Positions 30,334-32,490 of a DNA stretch of 32,490 nucleotides are shown piece by piece. The DNA is from CAISGS01 sp044346445 (GTDB lineage Bacteria; Pseudomonadota; Alphaproteobacteria; Caulobacterales; Caulobacteraceae). The position numbers and the translations under genes were made by a program. Position 1 is the first letter of the stretch; every line of letters begins with the position of its first letter. The DNA is taken from assembly GCA_044346445.1 (NCBI GenBank), contig JBIIZD010000015.1, forward strand, positions 1 to 32,490. The letters are read 5' to 3'. The notes under the pieces are model-generated. The model saw only the letters and a program-made list of their open reading frames with translations, was not told where the DNA came from and ran no database searches.

Positions 30334-32490
30334 CTAGGCCATGGCCAATTTGATCGCATCAAGACCCGCCTGGGCCGCGCCGCCATCTGGGGCACCGCCT
30401 TGGGCAAAGTCTGGCTTGCCGCCAGCCCCCTGCCCGCCCATGGCCAGGACCGCAGCCTTGGCCAATTCAGCGGCGTTAAAACGTCCGGTCAGGTCGGCGC
30501 TGACCGCTACCGTCACGGCGGCTTTACCATCGAGTACGCCAATCAAGGCCACCACACCGCTGTCGATCTGCTTTTTATAATCCTCAGCGATTGGGCGTAG
30601 GTCCTTGCCGCCAATCCCGGCCATGATCCGGGCCATTAGATTAACGCCGCCAACCTGCTCGATCGCCGCCGCCTCGCCGCTACCGCCGCCCATGGCCAAT
30701 TGGCGCTTGGCATCGGCCAGGTCTTTTTCCAGCTTTTTGCGCTCGGCGATCAGGGCCTCGACCCGCAGGGGCACATCGGCGACCGGTACCTTGAACTGAT
30801 CGGCAAGACCCCTGGCAATGCCGGACTGATCGAGCAAGAAGCGCCTTGCCGCCTCGCCGGTCAGGGCCTCAATGCGCCGCACCCCAGCCGCGACACCGCC
30901 TTCTGATATGATCTTGAACAGGGCAATATCGCCAGTGCGGCCCACATGCGTGCCGCCGCACAATTCAACCGAATAGGCGGCCTCTGTGCCATGAGCATGG
31001 GCGGGGTCTAGGGCCTCGCCCAGCGTCAGAACCCTGACCCGGTCGCCATATTTTTCGCCAAACAGGGCCACAGCTCCCGCCGCAATCGCCGCCTCGGGGG
31101 CCATTTCTTCGGTATGGGCGGCGCGGTTTTGCCGGATCACGGCATTGACCTCGGCCTCGATCCGATCCAGCTCATCGGCGCTCAAGGGGCCACCATGGCT
31201 AAAATCAAACCGCATGCGCTCGCCATCGACCAGTTGGCCCTTTTGCGCCACATGCGGGCCAAGCACATAATGCAGGGCCGCATGAGCCAGGTGTGCGGCG
31301 GAGTGATTGGCACGGATACGTTCGCGGCGCGCGGCATCAATGGTCAGGGTTACGGCTGTTCCCGCCGCCAATGTGCCCGAGACGATCTTGACCTGATGGA
31401 CATGCAGGTCACCGGCTTTTTTAAGGGTGTCCAGCACCTCAGCCGCGCCGCCCGGCCAGGTCATGGTGCCCGTATCGCCCACCTGGCCGCCGCCCTCGGC
31501 ATAGAAGGGCGTGGAGTCGGTCAGGACCTCAAGGGTCTGGCCAAAATTGGCGCCCGCGACCTCCTGGCCTTCGCTGACCATGGTCAGGACCACGCCGGAG
31601 GCGGCCGTGTGCTCATGGCCGACAAAGCTGGTCGCGCCCAGACGCTCGCGCACAGCCAGCCACACCTCGCCCTGCGCCGACTGGCCAGAGCCAGACCAGT
31701 TATCACGGGCCATGGTGCGTTGGCGCTCCATGGCTGCATCAAAGCCGTCTGTGTCAACGCTTATGCCCAGGGCGCGCACAGCATCCTGGGTCAAGTCGAG
31801 CGGGAAGCCATAGGTGTCATAGAGCTTGAAGGCTGTATCGCCAGACAAGACCGCGCCTGCCGACAGGCCGCTGGTCGCCTCTTCCAGCAGGCTCATGCCG
31901 CGTCCGAGCGTACGGCGGAACCGCTCTTCTTCCTGCCTAAGGGTCTCTATGATCAGGGCACTGGCACGGTGCAGTTCGGGATAGGCTGTGCCCATTTGCG
32001 CAATCAAAACCGGGGCCAGTCTGTGCATCAGCGGCTCGGCGGCACCCAAAAGGTGCGCATGACGCATGGCGCGGCGCATGATCCGGCGCAGCACATAGCC
32101 GCGCCCCTCATTCGACGGGCTAACGCCGTCGGCAATCAGGAAACAGGATGACCGCAGATGGTCGGCAATCACCCGGTGCGAGGGCCGGCGATCCCCCAGA
32201 GCCCGCACGCCCGTCTCAGACTCGCTGGCTGCAATCAGGGTGCGGAACAGATCGGTATCGTAATTGTCATGCACGCCCTGAAGCACCGCTGCCAAGCGCT
32301 CCAGCCCCATGCCCGTATCGATCGAGGGCTTGGGCAGACCAATGCGCGTGCCATCAGCCGACTGGTCGAACTGCATAAAGACCAGATTCCAGATCTCGAT
32401 GAAACGGTCGCCATCCTCGTCGGGCGATCCAGGAGGGCCGCCAGGAATTGAGGGGCCATGGTCGTAAAAGATTTCCGAACACGGCCCGCA
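30334..32490 (-). CDS. alaS: Alanyl-tRNA synthetase (N-terminus beyond the window)
   Basis: AlaRS charges tRNA-Ala and edits mischarged Ser and Gly. The window holds the C-terminal 718 codons. The frame runs open to the last base, where it reads CGPCSEIFYDHG, so roughly the first 165 residues are missing. Visible parts are the end of the class II catalytic domain (FIEIWNLVFMQ, GMGLERLA), the editing-domain zinc ligands HSAAH and CGGTH, and a C-terminal C-Ala domain ending in GGAAQAG. Its stop lies about 60 bases before the hairpin that precedes tRNA-Trp. Confidence 0.97.
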   Translation of the reverse strand, partial: CGPCSEIFYDHGPSIPGGPPGSPDEDGDRFIEIWNLVFMQFDQSADGTRIGLPKPSIDTGMGLERLAAVLQGVHDNYDTDLFRTLIAASESETGVRALGDRRPSHRVIADHLRSSCFLIADGVSPSNEGRGYVLRRIMRRAMRHAHLLGAAEPLMHRLAPVLIAQMGTAYPELHRASALIIETLRQEEERFRRTLGRGMSLLEEATSGLSAGAVLSGDTAFKLYDTYGFPLDLTQDAVRALGISVDTDGFDAAMERQRTMARDNWSGSGQSAQGEVWLAVRERLGATSFVGHEHTAASGVVLTMVSEGQEVAGANFGQTLEVLTDSTPFYAEGGGQVGDTGTMTWPGGAAEVLDTLKKAGDLHVHQVKIVSGTLAAGTAVTLTIDAARRERIRANHSAAHLAHAALHYVLGPHVAQKGQLVDGERMRFDFSHGGPLSADELDRIEAEVNAVIRQNRAAHTEEMAPEAAIAAGAVALFGEKYGDRVRVLTLGEALDPAHAHGTEAAYSVELCGGTHVGRTGDIALFKIISEGGVAAGVRRIEALTGEAARRFLLDQSGIARGLADQFKVPVADVPLRVEALIAERKKLEKDLADAKRQLAMGGGSGEAAAIEQVGGVNLMARIMAGIGGKDLRPIAEDYKKQIDSGVVALIGVLDGKAAVTVAVSADLTGRFNAAELAKAAVLAMGGQGAGGKPDFAQGGAPDGGAAQAGLDAIKLAMA

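Noticed and set aside
31114..32151. 345-codon plus-strand open frame opposite alaS
   Set aside because: It is a mirror of alaS, whose frame has all family motifs. The length is a by-product of GC-rich codon use.
1..32490. CRISPR arrays, insertion sequences, integrases, prophage genes
   Set aside because: No regularly spaced repeats, transposase or integrase frames, or phage structural genes were recognised anywhere in the window.

Overview
The window reads as a chromosomal segment of an alphaproteobacterium, most likely from Caulobacterales or a close relative. The reasons are: an RNase E with an acidic insertion in its S1 region and a C-terminal GWW tail (the PNPase-binding motif known from Caulobacter); the gene order amidase - rne - M48 protease - DsbA and aroQ - accB - accC - aat - DUF2155 - NDUFA12; an HdaA-type DnaA regulator next to ppk and ppx; and a GC-rich sequence with tight gene packing. 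The genus cannot be fixed from the sequence alone. Both window edges cut genes: alaS is truncated on the right, and a gene on the minus strand may begin exactly at the left edge.

Layout. 1-7 kb: cell-wall amidase (minus), then divergently rne, an M48/TPR protease and a DsbA-like lipoprotein. 7-12 kb: thiSG (minus), aroQ-accB-accC-aat (plus), and the complex I accessory subunit NDUFA12 with a DUF2155 protein (minus). 12.2-16.1 kb: a 961-residue relative of class II ribonucleotide reductase that appears to have lost its catalytic residues but keeps its C-terminal TSCPD domain and zinc ribbon, followed by an exported pentapeptide-repeat protein. 16.2-18.5 kb: a two-gene type II restriction-modification island that looks horizontally acquired. 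18.5-27.9 kb: aspS (minus), hdaA-ppk-ppx (plus), rnd (minus), purM-purN (plus). 27.9-32.5 kb, all minus: alaS (partial), tRNA-Trp, secE, nusG, rplK, rplA and an intrinsic terminator.

The genes are mostly housekeeping: RNA decay, envelope maintenance, thiamine, shikimate and fatty-acid precursors, respiration, translation, control of replication initiation, polyphosphate turnover and purines. Two accessory items stand out. The first is the RNR-like pseudoenzyme: over the region aligned by eye to alphaproteobacterial NrdJ, the NPCSE active-site motif and the phosphate loop are replaced, while neighbouring landmarks (RNAQT, GHGTL.QAP.IN, VRLWTL) remain. Its promoter carries an inverted repeat that resembles DnaA boxes. 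The second is the restriction enzyme, which seems to join an EcoRII-N-like (B3-type) DNA-binding domain to an HNH nuclease and is paired with a Dcm/EcoRII-like cytosine methyltransferase, suggesting CCWGG- or CCNGG-type specificity. A perfect inverted repeat surrounds the predicted -10 box of this system. All family comparisons were made from memory without database searches.
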